Both the position numbers and the translations under genes were made by a program. A stretch of 45,508 bases of DNA from Desulfovibrio sp. OttesenSCG-928-C06 (GTDB lineage Bacteria > Desulfobacterota > Desulfovibrionia > Desulfovibrionales > Desulfovibrionaceae), in NCBI GenBank assembly GCA_030267065.1, contig JAJDJF010000008.1, positions 1-45,508 on the forward strand. Direction: 5' to 3'. Under the pieces are notes generated by a model that saw only the letters and a program-made list of their open reading frames with translations, was not told where the DNA came from and ran no database searches. This document shows, in pieces, positions 16,716 through 25,070 of the stretch. Positions within the stretch are counted from its first letter, which is position 1; each line of letters opens with the position of its first letter.

Positions 16716-17606
16716 ATGACGCAGGAAGAAGTCTATTACCGCCCGCCTTCCGAGGTGGACAGCTTTATCATAAGGGTAATGCACGGCTGCCCGCACAATG
16801 CCTGCACCTTCTGCAACCTATTCAAGGATATTCCGTGCCGGGTGCTGCCTCTGGATGAAGTATTGGCCGGGCTGGAACAGGATGCCGCGAGCATAGGGCC
16901 GCAGCACCTGCACCTGCTGACCAGCATGTATCTGGAAGGCGGCGATCCGCTGGCTATCAACAGCGAATACCTGCTTGCCGTGATGCTGCGGGCCAGAGAG
17001 CTTTTTCCCGCGCTGGATCGTTTTGCCTGCTATGCTACGGCCCGCTTCACCATCAGAAAGACGCAGACCGAGCTTGATGCTCTGGCAAAAGCCGGACTGC
17101 GGCGCGTATTTGTCGGGCTGGAATCCGGCAGCGGCGAGCTTTTGCAAAGCTTGCGCAAGGGCTGCACCCCGGCGGACTTGCGCTTGGCGGGACAGATGCT
17201 TGCCAGAGCCGGAATCGAGATGGACGTTTCCATGATGATGGGAATCGGCGGGGCAGAGCGCTCTCGCGAACACGCGCTTGAAACGGCCGCGCTACTGAAC
17301 GAAATCTGCCCGGTATGTGTCCGCATCCGTACCTTTGCCGTCAAGAACAATACCGAGCTTGGCGATGACTACCTGAACGGGTGCTTTGTACCCATGAGTC
17401 CGCACGAAACTTTACAGGAACTGCGTCTGATGGTTGAGAACATCACAGGCAGGATGGAACTGCTGAGTGAACACTGGACCAACTTCATCCATTTCAGCGC
17501 CATGATGCCGGAAGCCGGACCGCAGTTGCTGGAGCATATAAACAGGCACCTGCTCATTCCGGAAGATCAGTTCCGCCCGGTTGGGATAGATGACGAGAAA
17601 TCGTAA
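16716..17606 (+). CDS. radical SAM protein, function unknown
   Basis: A 296-residue protein with the cluster-binding motif CPHNACTFC (C25, C30, C33). The spacing C-x4-C-x2-C differs from the common C-x3-C-x2-C. Further radical-SAM features are YLEGGDPL (substituting for the GGEP SAM-binding motif), the mid-barrel segment RVFVGLESGSGELLQSLRKG and DVSMMMGIGG. It has no B12-binding, SPASM or TRAM domain, only a short C-terminal tail. ATG 16716 is preceded by GAGGAACACGCC. It follows the BCCT gene by 78 bp and a hairpin, so membership of the reductase operon is possible but not shown. Related stand-alone radical-SAM proteins are often misnamed. I do not assign a reaction. Confidence 0.85.
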   Translation: MTQEEVYYRPPSEVDSFIIRVMHGCPHNACTFCNLFKDIPCRVLPLDEVLAGLEQDAASIGPQHLHLLTSMYLEGGDPLAINSEYLLAVMLRARELFPALDRFACYATARFTIRKTQTELDALAKAGLRRVFVGLESGSGELLQSLRKGCTPADLRLAGQMLARAGIEMDVSMMMGIGGAERSREHALETAALLNEICPVCVRIRTFAVKNNTELGDDYLNGCFVPMSPHETLQELRLMVENITGRMELLSEHWTNFIHFSAMMPEAGPQLLEHINRHLLIPEDQFRPVGIDDEKS

Positions 17607-18662
17607 GTGCGGCCTGTCATGAGCCACGTCTGTCCATTTTGACGCGCTTCATTGCAAATAATCAGGCAAGAAGGAAGGAAGCGCCCTACTCCGGCAGTAG
17701 CTACTAACTCCCGAAAACAGGCAAGTAACGGGAAACCCGGAGGAACTTGCTGTAACGCTGAATTCAGGGGACTCAAACCCAGCAGTAGTTATTTCCGGAA
17801 GCTCAGGCTCCGGCAACGGATTCGGATGTTCATAATCCGAACCGTTACCATCGCCCTCATCCGGCGTCTGGGGGGAACAACGCCGGAATTACGGCAAGGC
17901 TGGCGATGCAAGCGCGGAGGGGTACTTGCACCGTTGGCATTCGTGGTGTCATTGCCTCAGCCATACCAAATCTCAAAAGCTCTTCCTGTCTGGCTGCAAC
18001 AGGTGCACAATCTCCAGCAAATCCGGCTGGCGCAACAACGCCCCATCCTGCAAGTAAAGTATAAAAACTCTATTGCCAGCAACAACTTGCCTTGTACCAA
18101 CCGCCCTGCATGCAGCAAGACTGCGAAACAACTGTACATTAACTAAAGCTACAGACAAAAACACGGCAAATAGTTCATTACAGACAACTTTAATGTTGAC
18201 CAATCAACTACGCGAAGCGCGATATTAGCGAAATTTTACATTTTGTGAAGTGCTTTTATGCAATATTGGCCCATAGGTAATGCTATAGAAACATTTAACC
18301 CCAGCTTGTGATTAATTTTTTTAAAATTTAAAAAGGTCAATTCAACACTATTTAATAGGTGAATCTATTTTGAGGAAATATTTACTGGAAAAACGCAAAA
18401 GAACCGACAAATGCAGAAACACAGATACATGTCAAAGCGCACAGGCAACGCAATCGGGCTGAACAGCCACAAACGGGCGCAATAAAGACAGGGCAAAGCG
18501 CACGAGGCCAAAAGAGACCAGGGCAAATGCAGAAGCTCTGATAAATGACCTGATGAAGCAAATAAGCAAATCTGAGGTATTTTTTCCGGAAGGGGGTAAC
18601 GAATAGCAAGGGCATTGCGCAATAACCGGGCGGCCCTGTGAAAATGGAATTGCTGCTGGCGG
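17607..18662. other. about 1 kb without a supportable gene
   Basis: The open frames here (for example 17652-18146 plus, 17973-18203 minus, 18365-18697 minus) overlap each other, lack ribosome sites and show no domain I recognise. Base composition changes along it: about 17650-18130 is GC-balanced and could be eroded coding sequence, 18160-18365 is strongly AT-rich, and 18400-18600 is a purine-rich tract. No intrinsic terminator for the leftward polyene operon or for the radical-SAM gene was found. Confidence 0.5.
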
Positions 18663-19850
18663 CTATATTTCCCAGTCAGCGTCTTTTCCGAACTCATTTA
18701 CAGGCAGGCGAGCGCCTATTGTAAACGAGACGGGCCGCTCTGGGGTGGAAAGCCCGTTTTTGCACAGCAATTTCAGTTCCCTGATTAAAACCCGGTTCTC
18801 CGCGCCTGCTTCAGCAACAATAAAAGCCTTGAGCCGCCGCCCTTCCTGCGGGCGCATCAGACGCACGCGGCACTCCCTGACCAGTGGATGTTCTGCGATA
18901 AAAGCCGCCACTCTGGCCGGATAGACATTCATCCCACTAACCTGAACAGCGCTGTCCAGACGCTTGAGCGGGCGAAAAGTCCGCTCCCCGGTCCAGTGCA
19001 GACTATCCTGAACCGGGCAGTACAGCAGTTCGCCCGAAGGCAGTCTGCGTTCCAGCGCTTCCTTGCCGTCTTTTGAGACAACACGGCTCCAGTAGTCGAT
19101 CAGAGTAAATTCACCGGGACCACGGCGATACCCTACGGCCCCATTCTCGCTGCTGCCGTAAATTTCCAGCGCGTTCAGGCCAAAGCCAAGAATACGCTGC
19201 ATATCGCTTTCAGACCACGGAGAACCGGCGCTCAGGCAAACCGTGCCACAGCCGCTGGTCTCCGGCTGCGGTTGCAATCTGGCCCATAAATCGGGGTAGC
19301 CTACCACTAGCGTGTCTGGGGCCAATGCACCGCTGATTACCGTTGGCAACGGCGGCAAAGATAAGCGGACTGCACCAAGGCGCTTGGGCAGCAGCACGCC
19401 GAAAATGAATCCATAGCAATGGTATTGCGGCGTGGCGGCAATAACCGTTTGAATGCCCGGAAACAGGGCAGCAAGGGTGTCCACTTCCTGCTGTACAGAT
19501 TCAAAGCTCTGGCAAAGACGCTTCGGCTTTCCGCTGCTTCCCGAGCTTTCATAAACAACCAGACGCTCGCCGTTTTTCCAGCCTTGCAGCACCTGCTTCA
19601 CGCTTTCCAGCGGTGTTCCGGCGCACTCAACATTGCTGTCCTGAGACGCAGACGGAGGGAACATCCCGGCCAGTTTGCGCGTAAGTTCCAACACATCTTC
19701 TTCGGACAGGCCAAGCGCCGACCAGCTGTTAACGGCAAAGTCATCCAGCGAAATTCCTGCCAGAGGAATCACCTGACCGGGACTGCGTCGCAAAAGGAAC
19801 GAGCCGGTAAAACTCTGCAAAACGGCAAGCATTACGCGTTCATCAATCAT
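18663..19850 (-). CDS. AMP-dependent acyl/aryl ligase of the polyene cluster (ApeH-like)
   Basis: A 395-residue adenylate-forming enzyme. The phosphate-binding loop is YESSGSSGKPKR (100-111), followed by an adenine-site segment with ALEIYGSSENGAVGYR and a hinge region around LKRLDSAVQVSGMNVYP. It is shorter than typical acyl-CoA ligases, as stand-alone aryl-polyene ligases are. By analogy with ApeH it would activate the aromatic starter acid (such as 4-hydroxybenzoate) and load it on an acyl carrier protein of the cluster. It overlaps the upstream gene by 4 nt (ATGA). As the last gene of the operon it is followed by the gene-free stretch at 17607-18662. Confidence 0.85.
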   Translation of the reverse strand: MIDERVMLAVLQSFTGSFLLRRSPGQVIPLAGISLDDFAVNSWSALGLSEEDVLELTRKLAGMFPPSASQDSNVECAGTPLESVKQVLQGWKNGERLVVYESSGSSGKPKRLCQSFESVQQEVDTLAALFPGIQTVIAATPQYHCYGFIFGVLLPKRLGAVRLSLPPLPTVISGALAPDTLVVGYPDLWARLQPQPETSGCGTVCLSAGSPWSESDMQRILGFGLNALEIYGSSENGAVGYRRGPGEFTLIDYWSRVVSKDGKEALERRLPSGELLYCPVQDSLHWTGERTFRPLKRLDSAVQVSGMNVYPARVAAFIAEHPLVRECRVRLMRPQEGRRLKAFIVAEAGAENRVLIRELKLLCKNGLSTPERPVSFTIGARLPVNEFGKDADWEI

Positions 19851-20746
19851 GCGCCAACCCGCGAAGGTGATTCAATCAGTATATCCACGGCGATACCGCG
19901 CTTTTCGTCAGCCTTCCGGCAGTGCATGCCCTCAGCCGTACCGGAAGCAGAGCTACGCACAAAAGCCGCTGCCAGCTCCAAAGCCTGAAGAGCCGGTTCT
20001 GCGGCATCCGCCAGTCCTTCCGGCAACCGGACAAGGTTGCTTGATGTTACCCCGGCACTGCGCCCGTGGCTCCATTCAGGAAACGCAATCATTGGCGAAG
20101 ATGCGCCTGCCTGCCGCGAAATTACAAAAAATACGGCACAATCCTGCATGGGAGCGTGTTCCGCAGGAACGGCGGCAGCTTGTACCATGCTCATGCTCCG
20201 GCTGGCCTCCTCGACCGCGCCAACAACAGCCAGATCAATATCACCAGCCGCCAGAGCGCACAGCCCGGTCTGCAAGGCACCCGCAAAAGACAAATCAAAC
20301 TGGCAGACAGTGCAGGAAGGCCCCTGAATGTTCAGGGACATGCTCAAAAAGCCGCAAAAAACATTGTTGACCGAATGGGAAAAATGCGTGGGCGAAGCAA
20401 GCTGGGCACCGCCGTCAAGAATCGAATCCATAAAGGCAAAGCTGCTGCCGGCCGCTCCAAAGGCACTGCCGATGAACAGCCCGGCTCGCGCGCTTTTTTC
20501 GCTGCTCAGGGGAGCGCTATTTCCGGAATGAGCAAGGGCCTGAGCCGCCGCGCTTAACGCCAGCTTGCTGATGGGCGAAGTGCGCCGCAAATTGAGGCCG
20601 GGCAGCACATCCTTGAGCGCAGGAGCGTTGCAGAAATCGGCTGGCCCGTCATTCAGGCAGGCAGTGGCAAAATCGCCAAGACCGGATTCGCCGTAGTGCA
20701 GCCCCACCCCGTTCAGATAAAAACTTTTGCGCATGTCAGCTTCCAT
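19847..20746 (-). CDS. ketosynthase-like protein without catalytic cysteine, chain-length-factor candidate (ApeC-like)
   Basis: A 299-residue protein with an N-terminal ketosynthase-type fold only (FIGSAFGAAGSSFAFMDSIL; PTHFSHSVNNVFCGFLSMSL). By-eye alignment with the neighbouring ketosynthase puts Asp151 (CQFDLSFAGAL) where the nucleophilic cysteine of NACTSGADAI belongs. The C-terminal half, with the two catalytic histidines of a full enzyme, is missing. That pattern fits a chain-length factor partnering the ketosynthase encoded immediately upstream, as ApeC does with ApeO in studied aryl-polyene systems. It begins right after that gene's TAA, and its own stop overlaps the ligase start. The start could also be ATG 20734. 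Degeneration of a former ketosynthase is the alternative. Confidence 0.78.
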   Translation of the reverse strand: MEADMRKSFYLNGVGLHYGESGLGDFATACLNDGPADFCNAPALKDVLPGLNLRRTSPISKLALSAAAQALAHSGNSAPLSSEKSARAGLFIGSAFGAAGSSFAFMDSILDGGAQLASPTHFSHSVNNVFCGFLSMSLNIQGPSCTVCQFDLSFAGALQTGLCALAAGDIDLAVVGAVEEASRSMSMVQAAAVPAEHAPMQDCAVFFVISRQAGASSPMIAFPEWSHGRSAGVTSSNLVRLPEGLADAAEPALQALELAAAFVRSSASGTAEGMHCRKADEKRGIAVDILIESPSRVGA

Positions 20747-22123
20747 TTATACCCCCTGCTCCACCTTGCCGAAAACAAGCGCGGCATTGCTGCCGCCAAA
20801 GCCCAGAGACACAGACAAGGCCAGACCGGAGCCAAATGCGCTCTCCTGTCTGCTAATCATGCTTGCCACGCCGGGTTCAGGCTCAACACAGCCGACGCTG
20901 GCCGGTATGCTGCCACGGTTCAAGGCGCAAATGCTGAACACGGCTTCAAGCGCGCCTGCGCCGCCCAGACAATGCCCGGTTGTCCCCTTGCTGGCCCAAA
21001 GCAGGGTGTTGCTGAACAAATCGCTGTATACCGCGCTTTCTATCCTGTCATTTTCAGGGGTAGAGGTGCCGTGTGCGTTGATAAAAGCTATATCACCCGG
21101 CTTTGCCCCGGCCCTGTCCAGAGCTATGTCCAACGCCTTGCGCAACCCGCGCCCATCCGGGTGCGGGGCTGTCATATGGTGAGCGTCGCTGGCCGCGCCC
21201 CAGCCTTTGAGAAGCCCCTGCGGGCGCACACCGCGTTTTTCCGCATGGGCGGCGCTTTCCAGCACCAGCACGCCCGCTCCTTCGCCTAGGTTGAGGCCGG
21301 CGCGGTGAGCATCAAAGGGCTTGCACGGCTCAGGCGAGTAAATCATCAATTTGTTGAAGCCAATATACGGAACCACGCTCAAAGCATCCGTACCCCCGGC
21401 AAAAACAACGTCACACAGCCCCTGCCGGATCCATTCCGCGCCCATGGCAATGGCGTCCGCCCCGGAAGTACAGGCATTGGAAATGGTAAGAACCGGCCCG
21501 GAAAACTCACCCATGCCCCGGCTTGCAAGCAGCGCCGCCAAATCGTGAGCCATGCTGTGATTGTAAAAATCCTGAACAGAAGCGCAGGAGCCTGCCGTGC
21601 CGGGTGAAGTCGCACCGGGTGAATCCACGCAGGATGAAGCCGCGCCGGACGCGGCAGCTTCCGGGCAAGCAGGATTGCAGGAAGTAGAGCCGGAACCAGC
21701 AGAACCAGAGCAAGCAGGGTTGGAGCGAACAGAATCAGAGCATATCTGACCGGAACCTGTGCGGATTTTTCCGTAATCATCCAGAAAATGCAGGGCGCAC
21801 CCTGCAGTGGTGCCTATGCAGACGCCAACCCGCGCCGGAAGCGACGCAAGAGAAGCAGAAGCCACGGCCTCATCAGCCGCCATGCCCAGCAGGACTGAAC
21901 TGTCGTGCGTGGAACCGCGCCGCCAGTTGTCGCCAATCCAGGTATCCGGCACGGCGCAAACCGGGTTCACTGCCGTATCCCCATGCTTTGCGAGCATGGA
22001 GCGCAAAAAGTCCGGCACAGCTTGCGGGCGCTCACCAGCGTATAGCGCGCGCAGGCTATCCTCCACATTGCGTCCGGCCGCGCACACGCAGCCAAGCCCG
22101 GTAATCCAGATATCCCGGCGCAT
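20747..22123 (-). CDS. beta-ketoacyl-ACP synthase, KAS II type (ApeO-like), with low-complexity insert
   Basis: A 458-residue ketosynthase with a complete catalytic set: Cys218 in SNACTSGADAI, His in NAHGTSTPEND and His in KGTTGHCLGGAG, plus the FGGSNAALVFG end. It would extend the polyene chain by condensing malonyl-ACP. Residues about 121-181 are a Ser/Gly/Ala/Cys/Pro-rich stretch that interrupts the conserved fold between DDYGKI and VQDFYNHSMA and makes the protein about 60 residues longer than usual; the frame stays open through it. The gene starts directly after the acyl carrier protein stop, and its stop abuts the chain-length-factor candidate, which it probably partners as a heterodimer. 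Confidence 0.9.
   Translation of the reverse strand: MRRDIWITGLGCVCAAGRNVEDSLRALYAGERPQAVPDFLRSMLAKHGDTAVNPVCAVPDTWIGDNWRRGSTHDSSVLLGMAADEAVASASLASLPARVGVCIGTTAGCALHFLDDYGKIRTGSGQICSDSVRSNPACSGSAGSGSTSCNPACPEAAASGAASSCVDSPGATSPGTAGSCASVQDFYNHSMAHDLAALLASRGMGEFSGPVLTISNACTSGADAIAMGAEWIRQGLCDVVFAGGTDALSVVPYIGFNKLMIYSPEPCKPFDAHRAGLNLGEGAGVLVLESAAHAEKRGVRPQGLLKGWGAASDAHHMTAPHPDGRGLRKALDIALDRAGAKPGDIAFINAHGTSTPENDRIESAVYSDLFSNTLLWASKGTTGHCLGGAGALEAVFSICALNRGSIPASVGCVEPEPGVASMISRQESAFGSGLALSVSLGFGGSNAALVFGKVEQGV
21581..21763 (-). repeat. in-frame low-complexity insert in the ketosynthase
   Basis: About 61 codons rich in Ser, Gly, Ala, Pro and Cys. The DNA is made of degenerate short units (variants of GAAGC-GCGCC and CCAGCAGAACCAGAG). 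It is flanked on both sides by conserved ketosynthase sequence. Confidence 0.7.
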
Positions 22124-22387
22124 CTAACCGGCAAGCCTTTCTTCAATAAAGGAAGCCAGCACGCCAAGGCTTGCAAAAGCGGTCTTGGCCTCGTCCGCGT
22201 TCTTTACAGCAACGCCGAAATGCTTTTCGACTATCACCACCAGCTCTACGGCATCAATGGAATCCAGCCCTAGGCCCTCGCCGAACAGAACCATGTCTTC
22301 GGAAAGGTCTTCCTCGGTAACGTCTTCCAGATAAAGTTCCTCGACAATGGCCTTTTTCAGTTTGTCCAAAATTACGTCACGCGTCAT
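22124..22387 (-). CDS. acyl carrier protein 1 of the polyene cluster
   Basis: An 87-residue acidic acyl carrier protein with the phosphopantetheine serine Ser43 in GLGLDSIDAVEL. ATG 22387 lies inside the last codons of the upstream acyltransferase gene (11-nt overlap), so translation is coupled. An upstream in-frame extension to 22588 is possible but would run through the acyltransferase gene in another frame and adds Arg/Pro-rich sequence, so I reject it. Together with the second carrier protein at 32599 it matches the two-carrier design of aryl-polyene clusters, where one carrier holds the starter and the other the growing chain. Confidence 0.92.
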   Translation of the reverse strand: MTRDVILDKLKKAIVEELYLEDVTEEDLSEDMVLFGEGLGLDSIDAVELVVIVEKHFGVAVKNADEAKTAFASLGVLASFIEERLAG

Positions 22388-23627
22388 TATCACCCTCGAT
22401 TTTCCAGATACTGTGAAAATTGAAAAACTGGTACGGTTCAAGCTTGCAGTAGCGCTCCAGCGCCGAAGCGAAAATTCCGGCATACGGGGCGGCGCTGTCG
22501 GCCTTTTTGCCTGCCTTGCGCGGCACATCAAAACTTGCATAGCAGGAGCATTCGGCCCGGCACTCCCCTGTCCGGCGCGAAAACACAACTGCTACCGGGG
22601 CTTCCGTCATGGCGGCAAGCAGATAGGCGCTGCCGGGGAATACCGCCGGATGCCCCAGAAATTCCGTCTGGAGCCGCAGACTTTCCGCAGGCATAAGCCG
22701 GTCGCCCATGATGCAGAGAATCTCACCGTTGCGCAAGGCCGCGCTGGCTTCAACCAGCCCGCCAAAACCGCCAAGCGGGTCAATTATGCGGTAAGCCTGC
22801 TCCGGGCAGTCCTTCTCCACGCTGGCTGTACTGGCAGTACTGGCGGCATCGCCTGTAATGCCAGTCCCGGCAATTCCTCCAGAACTGATAGAGCCAACAG
22901 CCTCAACAGTTCTGCCGGACTCAGCAGTTGCGTCAGCCCCGGCATGCTCAAAAACATGCAAATCAATATCCTGACCGTCACGGGGCTGCAAGATATTTAC
23001 CCGCGGCCCAAAGCGCAACCCGGCCAGAGCCGTTTGCCAGGCGCCGACGTGAGCAGAAAGGATAATCAGCCCTTTGCCCTTGCCCAGCAGTTCAGTGATT
23101 TTAGCCAGGCAATCCGGATCCGGCGCAACCGAGCAGCGGCCCAGAATTCCAGCCGCGGCCCGCTCCAGCAGAACGCAGGCAAAACTCCAGTAAAGCCGGA
23201 AAGTATGTCTGAGCCTTGTAAGCCGCGCGCGGAGGCATGGCTGTTCAAGCAACTCCGGAAAGCGCCGCTCCAGATAATGGGTAGCCCTGCCAGCCACAGA
23301 CGGAACCAGCACATAGCCGCAAACAACAAAAAACAACGGTATCTTGGCAGCCTTAACCCCAAAAACGCGCAGGAACAGATAAAAAAAACGGTGCCGCCAT
23401 TTACCGGCAAGGCTCCGGCTTGACCAGTCAGTTGCGGATTGCTGCTGTCCTTTGGCTTGCGCGTCTGGCTGCGCAGAGTCACCAGAACCCGACCTATTCG
23501 CGGAATCTGGATGTGACTGCTCACCAGTACCTGTATGCTGTGGCGGATCAACTTCGCGTCCGTCCGCTACAGCGTGTTGTGGCCCTGCTCCTTCCGGCCC
23601 GCGCTGGCTACCCGTAGCATCAGGCAT
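22377..23627 (-). CDS. LpxL/HtrB-type lipid acyltransferase with two low-complexity segments
   Basis: A 416-residue membrane-associated acyltransferase of the lipid A/lysophospholipid type. The conserved start of the fold is WRHRFFYLFLRVFG (about 77-90), and the catalytic histidine region is ILSAHVGAWQ (H192), where LpxL proteins have H-x-x-N-W-E. Later features are IMGDRLM and PVAVVFSRR. Residues 1-69 are a Gly/Gln/Pro/Ser-rich leader, and residues 229-272 are a Gly/Ser/Thr/Ala-rich insert just before the conserved IIDPLGG. ATG 23627 overlaps the glycosyltransferase stop by 8 nt. In other aryl-polyene clusters glycosyltransferase and acyltransferase functions occur in one protein (ApeJ); here they are split. 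Likely role: attaching the polyene acyl chain to its lipid anchor. Confidence 0.82.
   Translation of the reverse strand: MPDATGSQRGPEGAGPQHAVADGREVDPPQHTGTGEQSHPDSANRSGSGDSAQPDAQAKGQQQSATDWSSRSLAGKWRHRFFYLFLRVFGVKAAKIPLFFVVCGYVLVPSVAGRATHYLERRFPELLEQPCLRARLTRLRHTFRLYWSFACVLLERAAAGILGRCSVAPDPDCLAKITELLGKGKGLIILSAHVGAWQTALAGLRFGPRVNILQPRDGQDIDLHVFEHAGADATAESGRTVEAVGSISSGGIAGTGITGDAASTASTASVEKDCPEQAYRIIDPLGGFGGLVEASAALRNGEILCIMGDRLMPAESLRLQTEFLGHPAVFPGSAYLLAAMTEAPVAVVFSRRTGECRAECSCYASFDVPRKAGKKADSAAPYAGIFASALERYCKLEPYQFFNFHSIWKIEGDNDA
22812..22943 (-). repeat. in-frame low-complexity insert in the acyltransferase, internal
   Basis: About 44 codons of Gly/Ser/Thr/Ala. On the plus strand the DNA shows TGTACTGGCAGTACTGGC and GCCTGTAATGCCAG units, similar to units in the dehydratase insert at 30280-30399. 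Confidence 0.68.
23421..23627 (-). repeat. low-complexity N-terminal segment of the acyltransferase
   Basis: The first 69 codons are rich in Gly, Gln, Ser, Pro, Asp and His and precede the first conserved acyltransferase residues. No signal peptide or other domain is visible in it. Confidence 0.6.
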
Positions 23628-25056
23628 CGGAACCGCCAACGCCGGGAGCCACCTGAGCCATAGCCCGCAAGCCGCTCCGGATTCTGGCTGCCGCCAGATA
23701 TACAACGCCCCCGAACAAAAGGGCCAGCATGGGGCCAAAAACAATCCCGCCCAGAATCCATTCCAGAAGGCGCAAGTGCGCCTCACCCGCTATGGTTGCC
23801 CATGATATCTCGGTAAGCAGCCTGCCGTGCAGCAGCAGGTGCCCCCCTTCAACGCAAACGGGAATAATCAGCGGCGGCCAGAGCGCGTGGTGCACCGTGA
23901 GCGTCCAGAGGCGGTTGAGCCGGAACCAGCCAATAGCCAGAAGCGTGACAATGCTTTGCAACCCCACCAGCGGCAAGATATTAATCAGAACAGCGGCAAA
24001 AGTTGATGCAGCCAGATTGAATGGCGTATTATCCTGCAAAAGCAGCCTGCGTAGCGATTCCAGCGGACGCAGGATGGAAATTTTGCCCTCGGCGTCATGC
24101 TCACGCCTGATGAACGGGAGCGGAATAAGCGCGCGCACGGTCAGCTTGGTGTTCATCAGGGTGATGCGGAAATTGTCGTAAAACTTGCGAAAATGCGAAA
24201 CGCGCTGCTCGCGTGGCGGGTAATAGACCTGAATGGGTAGGCTGACAATCTCAAACCCGGACCAGGCGGCCTTTACCAGCACTTCCATCTCGAAGGCAAA
24301 GCGCTTTTCTGCAAATTTCAGGCCACGCAGGATGGAAACAGGGTAAACCCTGAAACCGCTTTGCATGTCTGAAACGCTTTGCCCGGTCTGCACCCGCATC
24401 CAGAAGCCGGAAAAAGAGCGCCCGAATTTTGATGCCCCCGGCACATTGCTGACCGAAAAATCGCGCGCGCCAACTACTATCGCCTGCGGTCGCGCCTGAG
24501 ATTGGCGCAACATGGCCGGGATATCAGCGGCCTTGTGCTGCCCGTCGGCATCAAGGGTAATCAGATGGGTAAAACCGCGCTCTGCGGCCCAGTTGGCGGC
24601 GCTGAGTATAGCCTCGCCCTTGCCCCGGTTGCGCTCGTGACGCAGCAACATGACAGAACCGCTGCCGGAACCAGCTGCCTCCTGTTGCAAGGCCGCGCCA
24701 GCAGTGTCCAGCTCAGATATCAGCGAAGCCACCAGTTCACCGCCACCGTCAGTGCTGCCGTCATCAACCACCAGCAGGCGGTAGTTTGCGGACACACCCG
24801 GTTCAAGGCTGTCTGAACTGCCCGAACCAAATGGACTGCCAGAACTGGCCCTACTGCCCCTATTATCCGGGTGACTCTGACTACTCGAACAGCCATAGCT
24901 GCCCGAACGATCAGAACTGCCGGACTTGCACGGGCAATCCGGGTAATCAGAATAATCCGGGCAAGTCTCAAGAAGCGCGAGCACATCGCGAATCACGCCC
25001 GCAACAGAAGCGGCGTGGTTATAAAGCGGAATAACTACGAGGTAGCTGGTACGCAT
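23620..25056 (-). CDS. family 2 glycosyltransferase with C-terminal DUF2062-like membrane domain
   Basis: A 478-residue protein. The GT2 domain shows VVIPLYNH at the N-terminus, LLVVDDGSTDGGG (95-107), HERNRGKGEAIL, LDADGQHKAADIP with its metal-binding DxD-like motif, and SDMQSGFRVYP. The C-terminal 150 residues are hydrophobic with the TPFNLAASTFAAV start typical of DUF2062 tails. Residues about 31-91 are a Ser/Gly/Asp/Pro-rich insert between the first and second beta strands of the nucleotide-binding fold. A second, smaller one lies near 118-135. The gene starts 14 nt after the thioesterase gene and overlaps the acyltransferase by 8 nt. It likely adds a sugar to the lipid or headgroup carrying the polyene. 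Confidence 0.85.
   Translation of the reverse strand: MRTSYLVVIPLYNHAASVAGVIRDVLALLETCPDYSDYPDCPCKSGSSDRSGSYGCSSSQSHPDNRGSRASSGSPFGSGSSDSLEPGVSANYRLLVVDDGSTDGGGELVASLISELDTAGAALQQEAAGSGSGSVMLLRHERNRGKGEAILSAANWAAERGFTHLITLDADGQHKAADIPAMLRQSQARPQAIVVGARDFSVSNVPGASKFGRSFSGFWMRVQTGQSVSDMQSGFRVYPVSILRGLKFAEKRFAFEMEVLVKAAWSGFEIVSLPIQVYYPPREQRVSHFRKFYDNFRITLMNTKLTVRALIPLPFIRREHDAEGKISILRPLESLRRLLLQDNTPFNLAASTFAAVLINILPLVGLQSIVTLLAIGWFRLNRLWTLTVHHALWPPLIIPVCVEGGHLLLHGRLLTEISWATIAGEAHLRLLEWILGGIVFGPMLALLFGGVVYLAAARIRSGLRAMAQVAPGVGGSDA
24784..24966 (-). repeat. in-frame low-complexity insert in the glycosyltransferase
   Basis: About 61 codons of Ser/Gly/Asp/Pro inserted within the GT2 nucleotide-binding fold. 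On the plus strand the DNA is built of variants of GAACTGCC, ACTGCCGGA and AATCCGGG(T/C)AA at about 9- to 15-nt spacing. Confidence 0.72.
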
Positions 25057-25070
25057 GCCCTGCCCACTGC

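Noticed and set aside
24784-24966. CRISPR-like or phage-type tandem array
   Set aside because: Units are short, degenerate and without spacers of constant length; they are translated in frame inside a glycosyltransferase.
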